Positions 17,404-27,285 of a DNA stretch of 61,975 nucleotides are shown here, one piece after another. The DNA is taken from positions 8,088-70,062 of the forward strand of contig PBAX01000004.1 in assembly GCA_002716385.1 (NCBI GenBank). The letters are read 5' to 3'. The DNA is from Phycisphaerae bacterium (GTDB taxonomy: Bacteria > Planctomycetota > Phycisphaerae > Phycisphaerales > SM1A02). Made by a program: the position numbers and the translations under genes. The notes under the pieces were generated by a model. It was not told the origin of the DNA, made no database searches, and saw only the letters and a program-made list of their open reading frames with translations. Position 1 is the stretch's first letter, and each line of letters begins with the position of its first letter.

Positions 17404-20264
17404 GGGGAATCCTTCTTGGAACCCTCTTCTGTCTTGTCTTCCTCACCGGGGTAGCGAAGGAGCTCCGGTTCGAAGGTATCGATGTCCACCTGGACGGGGG
17501 CATCATCGAGAGAGCCTGAAGGGATTCCTTCGTATTCATTGACACCCGGCGCATTTCTCTTCACGTGATTCTGGATTCGATTGTAGACATCGAGATCGAT
17601 GGCACGGTCAACTGTCTCCAGCTGTTCGGCCAGCGGTCTCGCAACGGCTTCCAATCTGTTCAGGTCCTCGACATTGAAGTTGTTGTAGTTGTCCTCGGGC
17701 CGGTGAACAACTGTGGGCGTGATGAATGCGATGAGTTCCTTGCGTTCCAGCTTCTGGTCGGTGAATGTGAAGATGGGGCCGATCAGCGGTATTTCAGACA
17801 GGAATGGAACGGCGTACTTCGTGACGGACTCCAGTTCCTTGAGAAGGCCACCGACCACCAGTGTCTGGCCATCCAGAATGATCACATGGGAATTGACCTG
17901 TTTCCGGTTGAACTCTGCGGTGATCGTTCCCCCGACAGTAACGGGGATGCCGACATCCGACAGTTCAAGCGAGACGTCCAGATCGACAGCGCCTTCTTCG
18001 GTGATTCGCGGTCGTACATTCAGGAAAACACCGACATTTCGATACTCGATCGTCGTCGAGGTGTTCAATCCACCTGAGGCGGCGTCGACCGTGCCAGTTG
18101 CGATTGGATATTCCTTGCCACTGAAGAAGACGGCTTCTTCGTTGTCGGCAGTGAAGACTCTCGGCTCCTGAATGGTGCGAGCGTTGGTGAGAGAGGAAAG
18201 GGCCTCGATGATGACATCGATAGAGTACGTGCCGAGGTTCAAGGTCGACTCCGTGGCGGCATCGCCACTGCCGATGATGTTGCTGAGGAACCCGGTCACA
18301 TCCGCCGTGAACTGTGTCTCGAAGGGGCCGAGGCTCGGACCACTGGCAGTCCAGCCGTCGCCAAGCTTGATACCCAAGGCTTCCTTGTCGGTGATGTCGA
18401 TCTCAACGATAGTTGCTGCGATCTGGACCTGACGACGTGGCTGATCCAGCCCATGAATCAGATTCCTCATGGCTTCCTGATAGGCAGGAGGCGACATGAT
18501 CGCGAGGGCGTTCTGCCGAATAATCGGGACCACTCTGACTTTGCCGATCAATGCGGATTCAGGTGCTTGTTCATCATCATTGCCACCGGTCTGCCATGGG
18601 AACTGGAGATCGCCTCCGCCGGTATCACCTGAAGGGCCTTCAACGCCCGAACCGGAATCAGATGTCGTGAATCCCTGGGCGGTCAGGCCTGTTGCCGGCC
18701 TTGGGAGGGTGACCCGTGCGCCTGCCTTGGCAAGCAGGACATTGATTTCCTCCGAGAGTTCGACGGCATCGGCGTATTTTAGCGGAATCACTTCGGGAAG
18801 TCCGACACTCGTCGGCTGGTCGATGTCCTCGATGATGCTCTCGATAAAATCGAAGCTTTCGACGGTTCTGGCAAGAACGAGCAGGGCGTTCTTATCCTCA
18901 TAGGCGTCGATTCGATAGACGCCGCTGATGCCGGAGGTGGCATCGCCTCGCTGATTGTTCTGTCCTGCTCGACCTCTGGCGGCATTGCTGCTGGTCGAGC
19001 TTGATCCACTGCCGATTACTTCCTCGAGGAGCGTCTTTACCTTGAGTGGGTCGGTGTACTTGAGGAAGAAGAGCCTTGAGGTGCCTTCGGGACGAGGGAG
19101 ATCCCATTCAGTGGCGATGAGAGTGGCGATTTCCTCCATGACATCGGGCTCAGCCTGAATCGTGAGCGTGTTCTGCTGCACGTTGACAGTCACCCTCAGT
19201 TCAACGGCGCCGGTTCCACCGGCCGTTGTCCGACGAGCGGTGTTTCGATTCTGGTTGTTTCGATTGTTGCCGCCAGAAGGTGCTCGTGAAGTCGAACTGC
19301 TGCTGCCACCTGATTCGAAGAGCTCAACCACGTTGTCGGCGATCTCGCCGGCATCGGCCCACTTGAGCCTGAAGGTGTGCATCCTCTGGTTCACCCACTT
19401 CTGGTCCAGCTGCCCGATGATGACTTCGAATTGCTGGCAGAGTGCGACGTCTCCAAGAACCATGATCTGGTTGGAGAGGCCGTCTACTGAAATCGAAGCG
19501 TATTCAGGAACGAATTCCTCGATGTTCTGAAGCACATCTTCGGCACTGGCGCGTTCCACGGCGAAGATCTTGAGGATCAGCGTGCCTCTGTCAATGCGGT
19601 TCATCACGGATTCGTCTGCATTCACGACGTCGATTTCGCCCATCTCCTTCGTCATGCTCGGCAGATCGCCGATCAGGATGACATCGGATCTCTCGATGAT
19701 GCCGACTCCGTTGAGGCGAAGGTAGGAAAACAGCATGTCCAACGCTTCTTCACGTGGGATGTAGTCGTCCATGATGATCGTGAACTTCTTGTTCTGGATC
19801 TGGGTGGCATTGACCGGCATGACGGCCTTGCCTGTCTGGGTGGCGATCCACTCATAGAGATCCTTGACGGGCACATCCTTGAGCCCAAGCTTGATTTCGC
19901 CGGCAGGGACAGGCCTGCGGTCGTCCCTCACTCTTGTTTCATCGGCATTGCCAGGAAGGATGATCTCGGCCTCGACTGCCTGCTGTTCATCTGGAACGAG
20001 GATCATTTCATTGATTTCATCACCAGGCTGCCCGGGTTGCGGGCGGTCATCCTGAGGCTCGGCGACTGGTGGGGGTGGAGGCGGAGGAGACTGGGGATCG
20101 GGTCGATCCTGTGCGATCGCGGACGCATGTCCAGCAAGCAGGAGCATGGCTACAGAAGCGGACTTTGTAATGCGTGTGAAATTCACGGAAGAGAATCCTT
20201 GAGGACTGGACGATTCTTGAGGCTCCGTACCTGCTGGAGTAGCGATGTCAGTGTGCTTGTACAT
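17400..20264 (-). CDS. gspD: Type II secretion/type IV pilus secretin (GspD/PilQ family)
   Basis: Outer-membrane channel of a secretion or pilus machine. After the signal peptide (MLLLAGHASAIAQ) and a Pro-rich stretch come an N0 domain (IKLGLKDVPVKDLYEWIA), then N1-N3 repeats (FRLKWADAGEIADNV, FFLKYTDPLKVKTLLEE, IPLKYADAVELSEEIN). The C-terminal secretin domain carries VPFLSEIPLIGPIF and ELIAFITPTVV. Start choice: the ATG at 20264 has AAGGA 8 bases upstream and sits one base after the preceding stop. ATG at 20273 is possible. A GTG at 20186, with AAGGA 9 bases upstream, would give a more normal signal peptide directly at the N terminus. Confidence 0.93.
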   Translation of the reverse strand: MYKHTDIATPAGTEPQESSSPQGFSSVNFTRITKSASVAMLLLAGHASAIAQDRPDPQSPPPPPPPVAEPQDDRPQPGQPGDEINEMILVPDEQQAVEAEIILPGNADETRVRDDRRPVPAGEIKLGLKDVPVKDLYEWIATQTGKAVMPVNATQIQNKKFTIIMDDYIPREEALDMLFSYLRLNGVGIIERSDVILIGDLPSMTKEMGEIDVVNADESVMNRIDRGTLILKIFAVERASAEDVLQNIEEFVPEYASISVDGLSNQIMVLGDVALCQQFEVIIGQLDQKWVNQRMHTFRLKWADAGEIADNVVELFESGGSSSSTSRAPSGGNNRNNQNRNTARRTTAGGTGAVELRVTVNVQQNTLTIQAEPDVMEEIATLIATEWDLPRPEGTSRLFFLKYTDPLKVKTLLEEVIGSGSSSTSSNAARGRAGQNNQRGDATSGISGVYRIDAYEDKNALLVLARTVESFDFIESIIEDIDQPTSVGLPEVIPLKYADAVELSEEINVLLAKAGARVTLPRPATGLTAQGFTTSDSGSGVEGPSGDTGGGDLQFPWQTGGNDDEQAPESALIGKVRVVPIIRQNALAIMSPPAYQEAMRNLIHGLDQPRRQVQIAATIVEIDITDKEALGIKLGDGWTASGPSLGPFETQFTADVTGFLSNIIGSGDAATESTLNLGTYSIDVIIEALSSLTNARTIQEPRVFTADNEEAVFFSGKEYPIATGTVDAASGGLNTSTTIEYRNVGVFLNVRPRITEEGAVDLDVSLELSDVGIPVTVGGTITAEFNRKQVNSHVIILDGQTLVVGGLLKELESVTKYAVPFLSEIPLIGPIFTFTDQKLERKELIAFITPTVVHRPEDNYNNFNVEDLNRLEAVARPLAEQLETVDRAIDLDVYNRIQNHVKRNAPGVNEYEGIPSGSLDDAPVQVDIDTFEPELLRYPGEEDKTEEGSKKDSP

Positions 20265-20265
20265 G

Positions 20266-21363
20266 TCATCCATCCTTGGTCGTTTCTGGAGCCGTGTCGG
20301 GCTGTTGTGATTCGGTGGAATCGGCAGGATCGGTTTTGGTGTCGGTTTTATTCGAGGACGTTTCCGTCGAATTGGAATTGGCCGGAGATGTCGACATGTT
20401 CGAGTTGGTGGTTTCCATTCCGACAACTACTACAGTGCTGTTCCCGTTGCCTGCTTCCGTGCCATTCAGATTCAGGATCGGAGGCTCGGCGACTTCAGGC
20501 TCAGGTTCAGGTTCCGGATCAGGAGGACGAGGTGCCAGATTCTGCACGGAAAGGACGTCCGCCTTGAATATCTCCACGGGGTCATCGCTTCCAGGTTTTT
20601 CCAGCACGAGCCAAGTCTGATTGGCTCGTCTGAGAATTCCGGTGATGGCGCCTTCATATGGGCCTTGTCTGTATACAACTCGCACCTTGTCGCCTGCGAT
20701 CGTTCCGGCAGGCCATCCTGTCGAAGTGGCCAGTTCGGGTTCGGTTACGCCGATGTCGCGGGCATCGGCGACAATGTCCTTTTCCGCGGCGGAGGAATCG
20801 ATTTCCTGATTGAGAAACTCCGGTTCCGTCATCTCGAAAAGCTGGACCGTGTAGGGGCCGCCGCCCTTGTACTTGACCTCGATGCTTCTGGGCGGATTGG
20901 TTCCCAGTACCTCGATGTCCTGTTCGGTCTCGCCGACGTTCACGATGATCAGCTTTCCGCTTGAGGGCCGGAAGAACGCGGTAGGGCCGACAATCGCCTC
21001 CAGATTCGGGCCTGTGTAGTTCTTTGGGTAGGTGGGCTTTGGTGGAGTCGTGTCCACCTTTGGCGGCGGCGGAGGAGGCGGTGGGGCGGCCTTGGGCTTT
21101 TCGACCTTTGGCTTGGGCCGCGGAGGCGATGGAGGCATGAAGAAGAAGGAGCGACCGTTGAATCGGTCTCGGTCGGTCTTCATGACCACCTTGTGCTGTT
21201 CAAGGAGGTCCGCTGTCGTGTTCTTTTCAGGAACACTGCTGAAGACAGCCGTTCCGGTCGAGGAGACCAGAGCGGGGAGTTCCGCCGAAAGCACAATGAG
21301 AATCATCAGTATTGCCAGGAGGCTCAGGCCCAGAGGCGACATCAGAGGGTTCTGTGAATTCAT
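20266..21363 (-). CDS. Bitopic GspC/PilP-like protein
   Basis: A 365-aa protein with one N-terminal membrane helix (LSLLAILMILIVLSAELPALV), a Pro-rich linker (PPPPPPPP), and a periplasmic part with two beta-type regions (around GETEQDIEVLGTNPP and GDKVRVVYRQGPYEGAITGIL). It ends in an Asn/Ser/Thr-rich tail. By architecture and by its position next to the secretin it is the likely GspC or PilP analogue linking the inner-membrane platform to GspD. Sequence similarity to those families is weak to my eye. The ATG at 21363 overlaps the previous stop by ATGA. It ends just before the gspD start. Confidence 0.6.
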   Translation of the reverse strand: MNSQNPLMSPLGLSLLAILMILIVLSAELPALVSSTGTAVFSSVPEKNTTADLLEQHKVVMKTDRDRFNGRSFFFMPPSPPRPKPKVEKPKAAPPPPPPPPKVDTTPPKPTYPKNYTGPNLEAIVGPTAFFRPSSGKLIIVNVGETEQDIEVLGTNPPRSIEVKYKGGGPYTVQLFEMTEPEFLNQEIDSSAAEKDIVADARDIGVTEPELATSTGWPAGTIAGDKVRVVYRQGPYEGAITGILRRANQTWLVLEKPGSDDPVEIFKADVLSVQNLAPRPPDPEPEPEPEVAEPPILNLNGTEAGNGNSTVVVVGMETTNSNMSTSPANSNSTETSSNKTDTKTDPADSTESQQPDTAPETTKDG

Positions 21364-21950
21364 CGTCGTCTCCCCCCCTTGCTGGCTCGGACCCATGACT
21401 CGATCGTTATTCGAACTCGTATGTTGCCCTGACTCTCACGATCGAGCTTGATCGAGGAGATCGCATCTATGGCGGAATCACTTTCCATCGCCGAGATGAT
21501 GTCGATGGCCACATTCGGCTTGCTGCTGAAGTCGACTTCCCCCTTGAGGCGTTCGATCTTCTCATTGCCTCGGGTGAGGCCCACGGCCTTCGAGGCATTC
21601 AGCGGGGAGCTCTGCATCAGTGTGAAGGTGTCGTTCTTGATGCCATACTCCTCGAGTAGCTGCTGGACATGCTGCGCGAGTTGGAGAGAGCCCTGTTGCT
21701 TGCGATCCGGAAGTTGGAGGTCGCCATATCCAATGGTCGCCTGGCGAATGTCCGACGGGATGCTGTTCGATCCGTTGAGTCTGGCGATATTACGTTCGAT
21801 CTGATCGGATTCCTCCTGCCAGCTGACCGCCGTGGGACGAATCATGTTCGCCCATAGCAGGAAGCCGATGAGGGCTATGGAGGCGAGGATCACCCACTGC
21901 ATCGAACGGGGCAGTTCATTAAAACGATCGAGATGTTCCTGCGTACTCAT
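21360..21950 (-). CDS. GspM/PilO-like inner-membrane protein
   Basis: A 196-aa bitopic protein. A short cytoplasmic N terminus and one helix (WVILASIALIGFLLWANMI) are followed by a coiled-coil-like stretch (SWQEESDQIERNIARLNG) and a C-terminal alpha/beta region of the ferredoxin-like kind typical of PilO and GspM (GEVDFSSKPNVAIDIISAMES). It lies directly after the GspL-like gene with a TGATG junction, exactly where GspM is found in standard operons. It probably pairs with the GspL-like protein in the inner-membrane platform. Confidence 0.7.
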   Translation of the reverse strand: MSTQEHLDRFNELPRSMQWVILASIALIGFLLWANMIRPTAVSWQEESDQIERNIARLNGSNSIPSDIRQATIGYGDLQLPDRKQQGSLQLAQHVQQLLEEYGIKNDTFTLMQSSPLNASKAVGLTRGNEKIERLKGEVDFSSKPNVAIDIISAMESDSAIDAISSIKLDRESQGNIRVRITIESWVRASKGGRRR

Positions 21951-23827
21951 CAGGGCTTGCTCTTCGATTTCAAACCGTCCATGAGCAGGTTGAACTGCTC
22001 CTGGAGTTGTGCCTGAATTTCGGGGTTGTTGCGAGCGAACTTCTTGGCGCCGGATACTTCGACGAGTTGCTGTCGGATCTCCGCGGCGGACATCCCTTCG
22101 ATCTGTTCTTGGGTGAGCATCTCGGGGATTCGACCGGACATGGCAGTGCCGGCGTTCCCGGCTCGGCTATCGGAATCACCTCTGGATGTTCCATCTCCAG
22201 ATCGTGCCGTTGGCCGTCTGCTCGAGCCGGATCTTCGAGAGGGGTTGGACGATGCGTCCGCGTCTGCCACGGCGGTGGGGTCAGTCGGCTTGTTGGGGGC
22301 TGGTCGGGCAGGTGGCGTCTTGGGGACAGCTGGAGTCGGTGTGCTCTGGGCGATGGTGTCGGTACCTGGCTGGGTCACCGCATCAATCCCGTACTTGCGT
22401 TGAGCAAGCGTGAGTGCGGCGAAGTCTCGGTCCTCCGCATAACGGGGTCTGAGAAGTGGGCGAGCCACTCGAGCCTCGATGGTGAAGGTCCGTGGCCCAT
22501 AGGTCTCCGGATTCTCCCATCGAAGAGTGACATCATCGAAGACACCGGTCGATTCAAGCTGATCCTTCATCGTGGTGACCAGCCGAGCGGCATCCATTCC
22601 ATCGGACGGGGTGGCTTTGCCTGTCAGTTTCAATGGTTGGCCGTGGGAGAGTCGGACAGTCTCAAGATCGACGCCCATCGGAAGGCTGCTTGCCACGTCT
22701 CCCAGCAGCTTGGTCATTGGCCATGCCTGAGATGAGATGGCCCTGTACATGGCATGCTGACGATCCAGTCTCTCGTTCTGCTGGATCTGGTCTTCAAGCG
22801 ATGGATGGGCAATTTGCAACAGGCCGAATCGGACACCGTTGAGCAGCAGTGGAGCGAAGATGAAGACGATCACCGCGGCGACCAGCAGCCATGTGGCGAT
22901 TCGCCGGTTCGACAACTGATCGGTGGTCGCCTCCAGCAGGGTCGGTTCGACGACCGGGAGCTCCCGTTGCAGCATGGTCAGTGAGATCAGGTCAGATGAT
23001 GTCGCCAACAGGACGCCGCAAGCGACGGCATAGTTTTCAAGCCAGTCGCCGTCGATGTCAGCATCGCAACTCAATCTTTCTGAAATCTGTGTCTGGACTT
23101 CCTGAGGCACGATCAGTGCCCGCTTCTTGTCTTCCGTCTGCTCGGAAACTGTCCGAGCCATCGACTTCAGGCGATCCATCGGAAGATCCGTCTTTAGACC
23201 TGTTTCGATCACGGCATTGGAGACTAGTTTGCCAATCGAGTCGGCTCTGAAGTCCTCTCGAAGCCCCCGTACCTGTATTCCCTGCAGATGCGTGATGGCG
23301 ACGCAGAGGCTCGACTCATCACTATCAACCCAAAGAAGAGGATCCGCTGGACGAGTGTCGTTGAGCAAGGCACAGAGACCGGCCACATCGGGTGCGTACA
23401 GAGGAGTCGTTTCGAGAGGAGGGGGAGACCATGGCGAGGATTCGGGCCATGCGAGTATCAGTCCGGTACGAACGGTGTCCGTATCCGAACCAGGCATGAT
23501 GGCAATCCCGAGTCGATGGGCTGGGGCCGACCCCAGCAGCTGACTCTCGGCTTGCAACCGAACAGCTTCTTCGAGTTCCTCGGGTGAACCGTCCGGGAGA
23601 CTGCAGGTCCGGCAGATGGTTTCCGAGGCAGGTATGACAACCCTGACGGATCCTGCATTCATGGAATCAATCCACGGTTGAATCCGTTCGTCGTCGCCGA
23701 TCAATCTCGCATCGATGATTCGGGCTCGTCCAGAGTCCTCGAGCTCACCAGCCACGCAGGCCCATTGCTCACCTTGGCGGTGAAGAACGGCCAGAATATT
23801 GGATGGCAGGGGATCGAATGAACTCAT
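21950..23827 (-). CDS. gspL: GspL-like protein (PilM-like and PilN-like parts in one chain)
   Basis: A 625-aa inner-membrane platform protein. Residues 1 to about 300 look like the actin/PilM-type cytoplasmic domain (VRVVIPASETICRTCSLP, ALLWVDSDESS-like segments). One membrane helix follows (IATWLLVAAVIVFIFAPLLL), then a PilN-like periplasmic part (about 345-460). A Ser/Arg-rich linker (around SSRRPTARSGDGTSRG) and a helical C-terminal tail come last. The combination is the GspL architecture. In T2SS it connects the GspE ATPase to the platform. A 68-bp gap separates it from gspK, and a TGATG junction links it to the GspM/PilO-like gene. Confidence 0.75.
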   Translation of the reverse strand: MSSFDPLPSNILAVLHRQGEQWACVAGELEDSGRARIIDARLIGDDERIQPWIDSMNAGSVRVVIPASETICRTCSLPDGSPEELEEAVRLQAESQLLGSAPAHRLGIAIMPGSDTDTVRTGLILAWPESSPWSPPPLETTPLYAPDVAGLCALLNDTRPADPLLWVDSDESSLCVAITHLQGIQVRGLREDFRADSIGKLVSNAVIETGLKTDLPMDRLKSMARTVSEQTEDKKRALIVPQEVQTQISERLSCDADIDGDWLENYAVACGVLLATSSDLISLTMLQRELPVVEPTLLEATTDQLSNRRIATWLLVAAVIVFIFAPLLLNGVRFGLLQIAHPSLEDQIQQNERLDRQHAMYRAISSQAWPMTKLLGDVASSLPMGVDLETVRLSHGQPLKLTGKATPSDGMDAARLVTTMKDQLESTGVFDDVTLRWENPETYGPRTFTIEARVARPLLRPRYAEDRDFAALTLAQRKYGIDAVTQPGTDTIAQSTPTPAVPKTPPARPAPNKPTDPTAVADADASSNPSRRSGSSRRPTARSGDGTSRGDSDSRAGNAGTAMSGRIPEMLTQEQIEGMSAAEIRQQLVEVSGAKKFARNNPEIQAQLQEQFNLLMDGLKSKSKP

Positions 23828-23895
23828 GGGTGGGTGTAGCTCTGTCAGCAGGATAATCGATCTTCACGGCCCTTTCCGGGCTTATGAGGCAGGTT

Positions 23896-25260
23896 TCAGT
23901 TCTCTCGATATTCGAGAATCTGGACCGGTATTGTGGAACGATCAACTACCACGATCATTTCCACTTCTTGCTGAGATCCTGGACTCTTTCCCTTGGAAAT
24001 GATCGTGAAGACGTTGCTGTGGGTGTCAAACATCGTCAGGAGCCTCGACATCAATTCCTCGTTGATATCAGGCAGCTCCCAGAGGTCCATCATGGTGATT
24101 ATGCCCTCCGCTCGTCGAGCCCTCATGGCGAGAATGTCGTCCACAAGCCTCTCCTCGTCCTGAAAAACCTCGTATAGGAGGCTGGAGGGGACTGTATTGA
24201 TGTTCAGCTTGCCCCAACTGGGCCTGTGAGGGGCGTTGGTGGTCAGCTCTCCCAGAATCAGAGCGATCTGCTCTGGATCGAAGGTCAGCTCGCTCTGGCT
24301 CTGCTGGTCATCGTTCTGGTCTTGAAATCGGTTCCGGCGTTGAAGATCAGGAGGCGGATTGGCCAGGACCAGTGATGAGAGCTCCCAATCGGGGTCCTGT
24401 GCCTGGCTGATGAGTGATTGGGCTTGTTGAAGTGTGAGCGTCTCAATCCGATCAATGATGTCCAGAGGCTCTGCAGCCTGAAGCCAGATCCGCTCCTGGC
24501 CGGATGTCGAGAGCCCCCCCCCATGGCTTCGAGCGGTCAGAAACTCCGACCAGCCTGCTTCCAGAAAATCATTGGGTTCATCAATTGGAAGGGTCTCCAT
24601 CCCGTCATTTTCAGAAGCATCCATCCTGTTGTTGAGATTCCAATCCTCTCCACGAACATCCTCGGGATCGACTCCGGCGATCAGCTCCATTTCAGCAACG
24701 TGCCAGATCGGTCCGTTTCGAGGTTCGTATCTGGCGTCCAGGCTGAGATACCAGTCTCTTTCAACGCCCAGCGCACTGGGGTCGTCATCGGCATCGATCC
24801 AGTCATTGATCGAGTCATAGACGCCGAATGACAGTGGGTAGAACAGTATGTTCAGGTAGGGGCGAAGTGCGTCATTGTTCACGTTGAGCTTGGAGTGCTC
24901 ATCCATGGGGCCGGGGAAGTCCTTCTTGCCGTCGGCGGAGTACTCGATGTTCCAGCTGGCGCCGTTGGTCTCTCCACGCGCGACGCCATCCTGCTCCATT
25001 ACGAGATAGAGCAGCAGCGCATCGTCCGGATCTGGATATTTGGTGATTTCAGCCAGCTTGGCAATGGTTGCTTCGACGCCGGCTCGAGCGGCCCATCGAG
25101 CTGCCACTCGGTTCTGGACTTCTGTTCCCAGCATGCTCTGTCGACCAGAAAAGACCATGAGCGAGCTGGTCAGCAGGCCGGTGATCGCGATGGCCCAGAT
25201 GACCACGACGATCGCAAGCCCCGATCTTCTTCCGGCACTTGTGGACAGTGGGCGATTCAA
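23896..25260 (-). CDS. gspK: Type II secretion minor pseudopilin GspK
   Basis: A 454-aa minor pseudopilin that would cap the pseudopilus tip with GspI and GspJ. The N terminus reads RRSG-LAIVVVIWAI: the cleavage-site Gly is there, but the usual +5 Glu is replaced by Val, which is characteristic of GspK. The family blocks DEHSKLNVN and DSINDWIDADDD are clear, and the C-terminal helix-hairpin-helix-like region (SKLNINTVPSSLLYEVF-type, in LNINTVPSSLL) is also typical. It starts by ATGA overlap with gspJ. Confidence 0.88.
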   Translation of the reverse strand: MNRPLSTSAGRRSGLAIVVVIWAIAITGLLTSSLMVFSGRQSMLGTEVQNRVAARWAARAGVEATIAKLAEITKYPDPDDALLLYLVMEQDGVARGETNGASWNIEYSADGKKDFPGPMDEHSKLNVNNDALRPYLNILFYPLSFGVYDSINDWIDADDDPSALGVERDWYLSLDARYEPRNGPIWHVAEMELIAGVDPEDVRGEDWNLNNRMDASENDGMETLPIDEPNDFLEAGWSEFLTARSHGGGLSTSGQERIWLQAAEPLDIIDRIETLTLQQAQSLISQAQDPDWELSSLVLANPPPDLQRRNRFQDQNDDQQSQSELTFDPEQIALILGELTTNAPHRPSWGKLNINTVPSSLLYEVFQDEERLVDDILAMRARRAEGIITMMDLWELPDINEELMSRLLTMFDTHSNVFTIISKGKSPGSQQEVEMIVVVDRSTIPVQILEYREN

Positions 25261-26216
25261 TTGCCACCTCCAGGTCGTGAAGGTGAGGTCGGGAGTTCTA
25301 TTCTTGATCCATCGGGCAACTGAACACCGGACGGTATGCCCGTGGCTCCACCTGTGGAGGATTGGCCTGCGGCGTCCAGTGGCATGCCAGCTTCCAGAGT
25401 CTGCCCACTCCCTGCGACGGTCAACGGCAGGGCGGTGCCGTTGGCGATGGCATCAGCAAGTAATTCGACCTGTTCAGGGGGAAGTTGCTTCTCCAGGGCG
25501 ATCTCTTCGGCCAGATTCCAGTCCAGCACGTCGTAGGGCAGCGGGGCTCGATCGATCGGAATGATCGTTCTGAGGAACGCGAGTGGCGAGTCGAGCGGGT
25601 CTTCGCCGGGGCGTGCACCGGTTGCAGTGATGGAGACTCTTATTCCATACGGCATGCCGTCGTAGTCGGAATCCCATGTGCTCATCCACTGGTCTCCGTT
25701 CCATGCCTCGATATCGAGTTCGAGAATACCTTCTACCTTGGGTGTGATGACGCCACCAGCCTCTGGATATGTGTCCGGCATGGCATCGCGTCTTTGCCAG
25801 AGGACCGGGCCGTCCTCATCCATGATGACCTGCCATGAGGACTCGTATTCGATTCCCTCTCCGTTGTAATCGATGGTCCGGATCGCGCGTAGATGATTGT
25901 TGAAGAGCAGTATCCAGTCCTGATTCAACTCGGTGCCATCAAGCCTGTAGGTGTCATCCTCTATCTTGAGCCATGACTGGAACAGATCATTGCGTCTGAG
26001 GATAGAAGCGATGTCGGAGCGGATGCTCTGCATGGCTGCATCGGCACGGACGAATGCCTCCATTCGATCGCGGCTCGAGTTTCGAGCTGAAATGACCTGC
26101 CCCATTGACACCGTGATCGCGGCGAAGAGCATGGCCATGATGATGCCGGCCACAATGATCTCCACCAGAGTGAAGCCTCGCCGAGCTGCTCCCGGTTTGC
26201 CCATCCCTGGCCTCAT
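25257..26216 (-). CDS. gspJ: Minor pseudopilin GspJ-like
   Basis: A 319-aa prepilin-like protein with the class III signal ARRG-FTLVEIIVAG (cleavage after Gly14, +5 Glu present), followed by a helix and a long C-terminal part with beta-type segments. The length and place before gspK point to GspJ. The C-terminal tail is rich in Gly, Pro and Ser. It overlaps gspK at one end and gspI at the other by ATGA. Assignment to J rather than another minor pilin rests mainly on gene order. Confidence 0.78.
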   Translation of the reverse strand: MRPGMGKPGAARRGFTLVEIIVAGIIMAMLFAAITVSMGQVISARNSSRDRMEAFVRADAAMQSIRSDIASILRRNDLFQSWLKIEDDTYRLDGTELNQDWILLFNNHLRAIRTIDYNGEGIEYESSWQVIMDEDGPVLWQRRDAMPDTYPEAGGVITPKVEGILELDIEAWNGDQWMSTWDSDYDGMPYGIRVSITATGARPGEDPLDSPLAFLRTIIPIDRAPLPYDVLDWNLAEEIALEKQLPPEQVELLADAIANGTALPLTVAGSGQTLEAGMPLDAAGQSSTGGATGIPSGVQLPDGSRIELPTSPSRPGGGN

Positions 26217-26686
26217 TCAATGATGTCCTCGTAGTAGATCGCTTCGCGATCAATCGCTTCGAGTGGTCTTCGGTCTTCGGGTTCTTCAGGTTCGCCCTGA
26301 CGGGGTGCGATCAGCGATTCCAGCTGGAAGAATCGGCGTTTTTCATCCCAGTCGATGAAGACCGTGACTTCGTATGGTTCCCAGTCACCGACATGCTTCA
26401 CAATGACTTCGTAGGAGTAGTCCTCGAACGGGGGTTCGAACTGGCCTGTCGTCTGCTGGTTCTGCAGATACATTTCCGGCCCGTCCATGACCACGAGGCT
26501 CATCTGTTCGTCGGCCAGCCATGCGGCCACGAGGTTCTGCTCGCCCAGTCTCTGCCGCGCGATCGATGTCGATGCCAGCGACAGCGCGACGGAGAGGCCT
26601 ATACCGAGCAGCAGTGCAGCGAGGATGACTTCGACAAGTGCCACACCATGCCTGTTGCGTGAACGGGATGTATGTATAGAGATCAC
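26213..26686 (-). CDS. gspI: Minor pseudopilin GspI-like
   Basis: A 157-aa prepilin-like protein. The cleavage site is RNRHG-VALVEVILA with the +5 Glu present, followed by one hydrophobic helix (ALLLGIGLSVALSLA). The GTG at 26686 is preferred because it gives a GTGA overlap with the gspH stop, like the other junctions here. A TTG at 26701 is an alternative that would add five residues. Short length and position between gspH and gspJ support GspI. Confidence 0.75.
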   Translation of the reverse strand: MISIHTSRSRNRHGVALVEVILAALLLGIGLSVALSLASTSIARQRLGEQNLVAAWLADEQMSLVVMDGPEMYLQNQQTTGQFEPPFEDYSYEVIVKHVGDWEPYEVTVFIDWDEKRRFFQLESLIAPRQGEPEEPEDRRPLEAIDREAIYYEDIIE

Positions 26687-27276
26687 CAGTCCGACTGCCA
26701 AAGCCCAGTTGCATCCAGGTCCTGTTGTTCGCGTGGGATAATTTCCGAATCAGGGACTGCGGAGTCCCGAATGATGGCGTACATGCTGTGGGGTGGTAGT
26801 CGATGGGAGATCGTCCGCTCATCCCAGCTCAGATTGATCTCGATCTCTGGTCGATCCTCTCCCGGCATTGTCAGGAGTGGCCATTCGCCGATGTCGGTCC
26901 AGCTCCCATCGGCGAGGACTTCAAGCCCCTGTTCTTCGATGAAGCTAGGCAGTGGGATGGCCGGGACGGCGGGATCGCGTCCCCAAGTCATGTCCCCGCC
27001 TTCGAATTCGGAAGGGATGCGTCGAACGAGAGAGATGGTCATCCTTTCCCGATCCAGCGATATGCCGATGGGGCTAGGCGAATGTTCGCTTCTCATGGCG
27101 TAGACCATCAGCAGGTCGGAGAGTTGATCCGATAGGAGAGAGATCTGTTTGTCTCGTGTCCCGGTGATTCGCACGGCCATCATGGACACGATGACCGCCA
27201 GCACCGTGACGGCCACGATGGTCTCGATCAGAGTGAAGCCACTCCGTGCATGTTGGGATCTTTCTCCAGGACGCAT
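26683..27276 (-). CDS. gspH: Minor pseudopilin GspH-like
   Basis: A 197-aa prepilin-like protein with ARSG-FTLIETIVAVTVLAV (cleavage after Gly13, +5 Glu present). The rest has beta-type segments that fit a GspH/FimT fold, including GISLDRERMTISLV. It starts 9 bases after gspG and overlaps gspI by GTGA. The H assignment follows from order; the sequence alone supports only a minor pilin. Confidence 0.75.
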   Translation of the reverse strand: MRPGERSQHARSGFTLIETIVAVTVLAVIVSMMAVRITGTRDKQISLLSDQLSDLLMVYAMRSEHSPSPIGISLDRERMTISLVRRIPSEFEGGDMTWGRDPAVPAIPLPSFIEEQGLEVLADGSWTDIGEWPLLTMPGEDRPEIEINLSWDERTISHRLPPHSMYAIIRDSAVPDSEIIPREQQDLDATGLWQSDW

Positions 27277-27285
27277 CTTGTGTGA

